Shown here piece after piece: positions 6,611-6,772 of a DNA stretch of 6,772 nucleotides. Origin of the DNA: an uncultured Sphingomonadales bacterium (GTDB lineage: Bacteria; Pseudomonadota; Alphaproteobacteria; Sphingomonadales; Sphingomonadaceae); assembly GCA_937898535.1 (NCBI GenBank), contig CALDKP010000147.1:1-6772 (forward strand), written 5' to 3'. Below the pieces are notes generated by a model. The model made no database searches. It worked only from the letters and a program-made list of their open reading frames with translations, and was not told the DNA's origin. The translations under genes were made by a program, and so were the position numbers. Each line of letters opens with the position of its first letter. The first letter of the stretch is position 1.

Positions 6611-6772
6611 GGCAGCAATCCTTCATAAAGGGTTGCGTAAGCTGCGGCGGATGCTTGCCAGCCAACCGGTTGCGCCATTGCGTTCTTTTGCATCCGCGCA
6701 AACTGTGCCTTGTCGGCATAGACCGCCAGCAATTGCCGCAACGCTTGCCCAAAGGCCACGGCGTCAACTGGA
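6607..6772 (-). CDS. glgA: GlgA, glycogen synthase, C-terminal end (partial)
   Basis: The last 54 codons of a gene entering from the right on the minus strand, too short to stand out as an ORF. The translation ends QPVGWQASAAAYATLYEGLLP. The pattern of a short helix, then Gly-Trp, then a helix ending AxxYxxLYxxLL, is the C-terminal tail of GT5-family glycogen synthases, which extend alpha-1,4-glucan from ADP-glucose. Upstream, AFGQALRQLLAVYAD fits the preceding helices. The stop TGA (6609-6607) overlaps the GTG start of the next frame by 4 bp, the usual spacing inside a glg operon. Another GT4/GT5 glycosyltransferase is possible, but the glgX-like start that follows favours glgA. Confidence 0.75.
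   Translation of the reverse strand, partial: PVDAVAFGQALRQLLAVYADKAQFARMQKNAMAQPVGWQASAAAYATLYEGLLP
6619..6623 (-). promoter_or_regulatory. Shine-Dalgarno site for the glgX/herA-like chimera
   Basis: Read on the minus strand, AAGGA lies inside the end of glgA, 8 nt before the GTG at 6610-6608. It supports GTG as the start codon and suggests translational coupling to glgA. Confidence 0.6.

Noticed and set aside
6357..6767. Minus-strand open frame of 136 codons over the glgA end
   Set aside because: It is out of frame with both the GlgA tail and the chimera, which account for the same bases with recognisable motifs.

Overview
The window fits an alphaproteobacterium, most likely a sphingomonad. 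The grounds are moderate-to-high GC coding DNA, a methionine synthase split into two adjacent genes directly after metF, a secreted beta-helix protein of a kind I associate with Sphingomonadales, and copies of the CTTCGACAGGCTCAG-type intergenic repeat often seen in that group. Family assignments rest on reading motifs in the translations; no search was run.

Region 1 (1-3919, + strand) is a methionine/one-carbon operon. It holds the 3' end of metF, then metH part 1 (homocysteine and zinc module, 348 aa) overlapping metF by ATGA, then metH part 2 (folate, B12 and reactivation modules, 875 aa) after a 24-nt gap. The two MetH pieces sum to 1223 residues, close to the 1227 of single-chain E. coli MetH. 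MetF makes 5-methyl-tetrahydrofolate and the split MetH passes its methyl group through cobalamin to homocysteine.

Region 2 (3920-5245) starts with a 190-bp spacer carrying an inverted pair of REP-like repeats. Next is a single + strand gene for an exported right-handed beta-helix protein of unknown function. A 203-bp spacer between converging genes follows, with two stem-loop candidates, one of which is a plausible terminator for the minus-strand operon.

Region 3 (5246-6772, - strand) is the most unusual part. The end of glgA (glycogen synthase) overlaps by GTGA the start of what should be glgX (glycogen debranching enzyme). After about 43 GlgX-like residues the frame runs without a stop into the ATPase core of a HerA/DUF87-type protein, whose own N-terminal region is missing. 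The result is a 454-aa chimera placed in the glycogen operon's glgX position. It looks like a deletion fusion (or an assembly chimera) joining glgX and a herA-like gene. I see no other candidate for a new biological system here; the rest is ordinary chromosomal housekeeping sequence.
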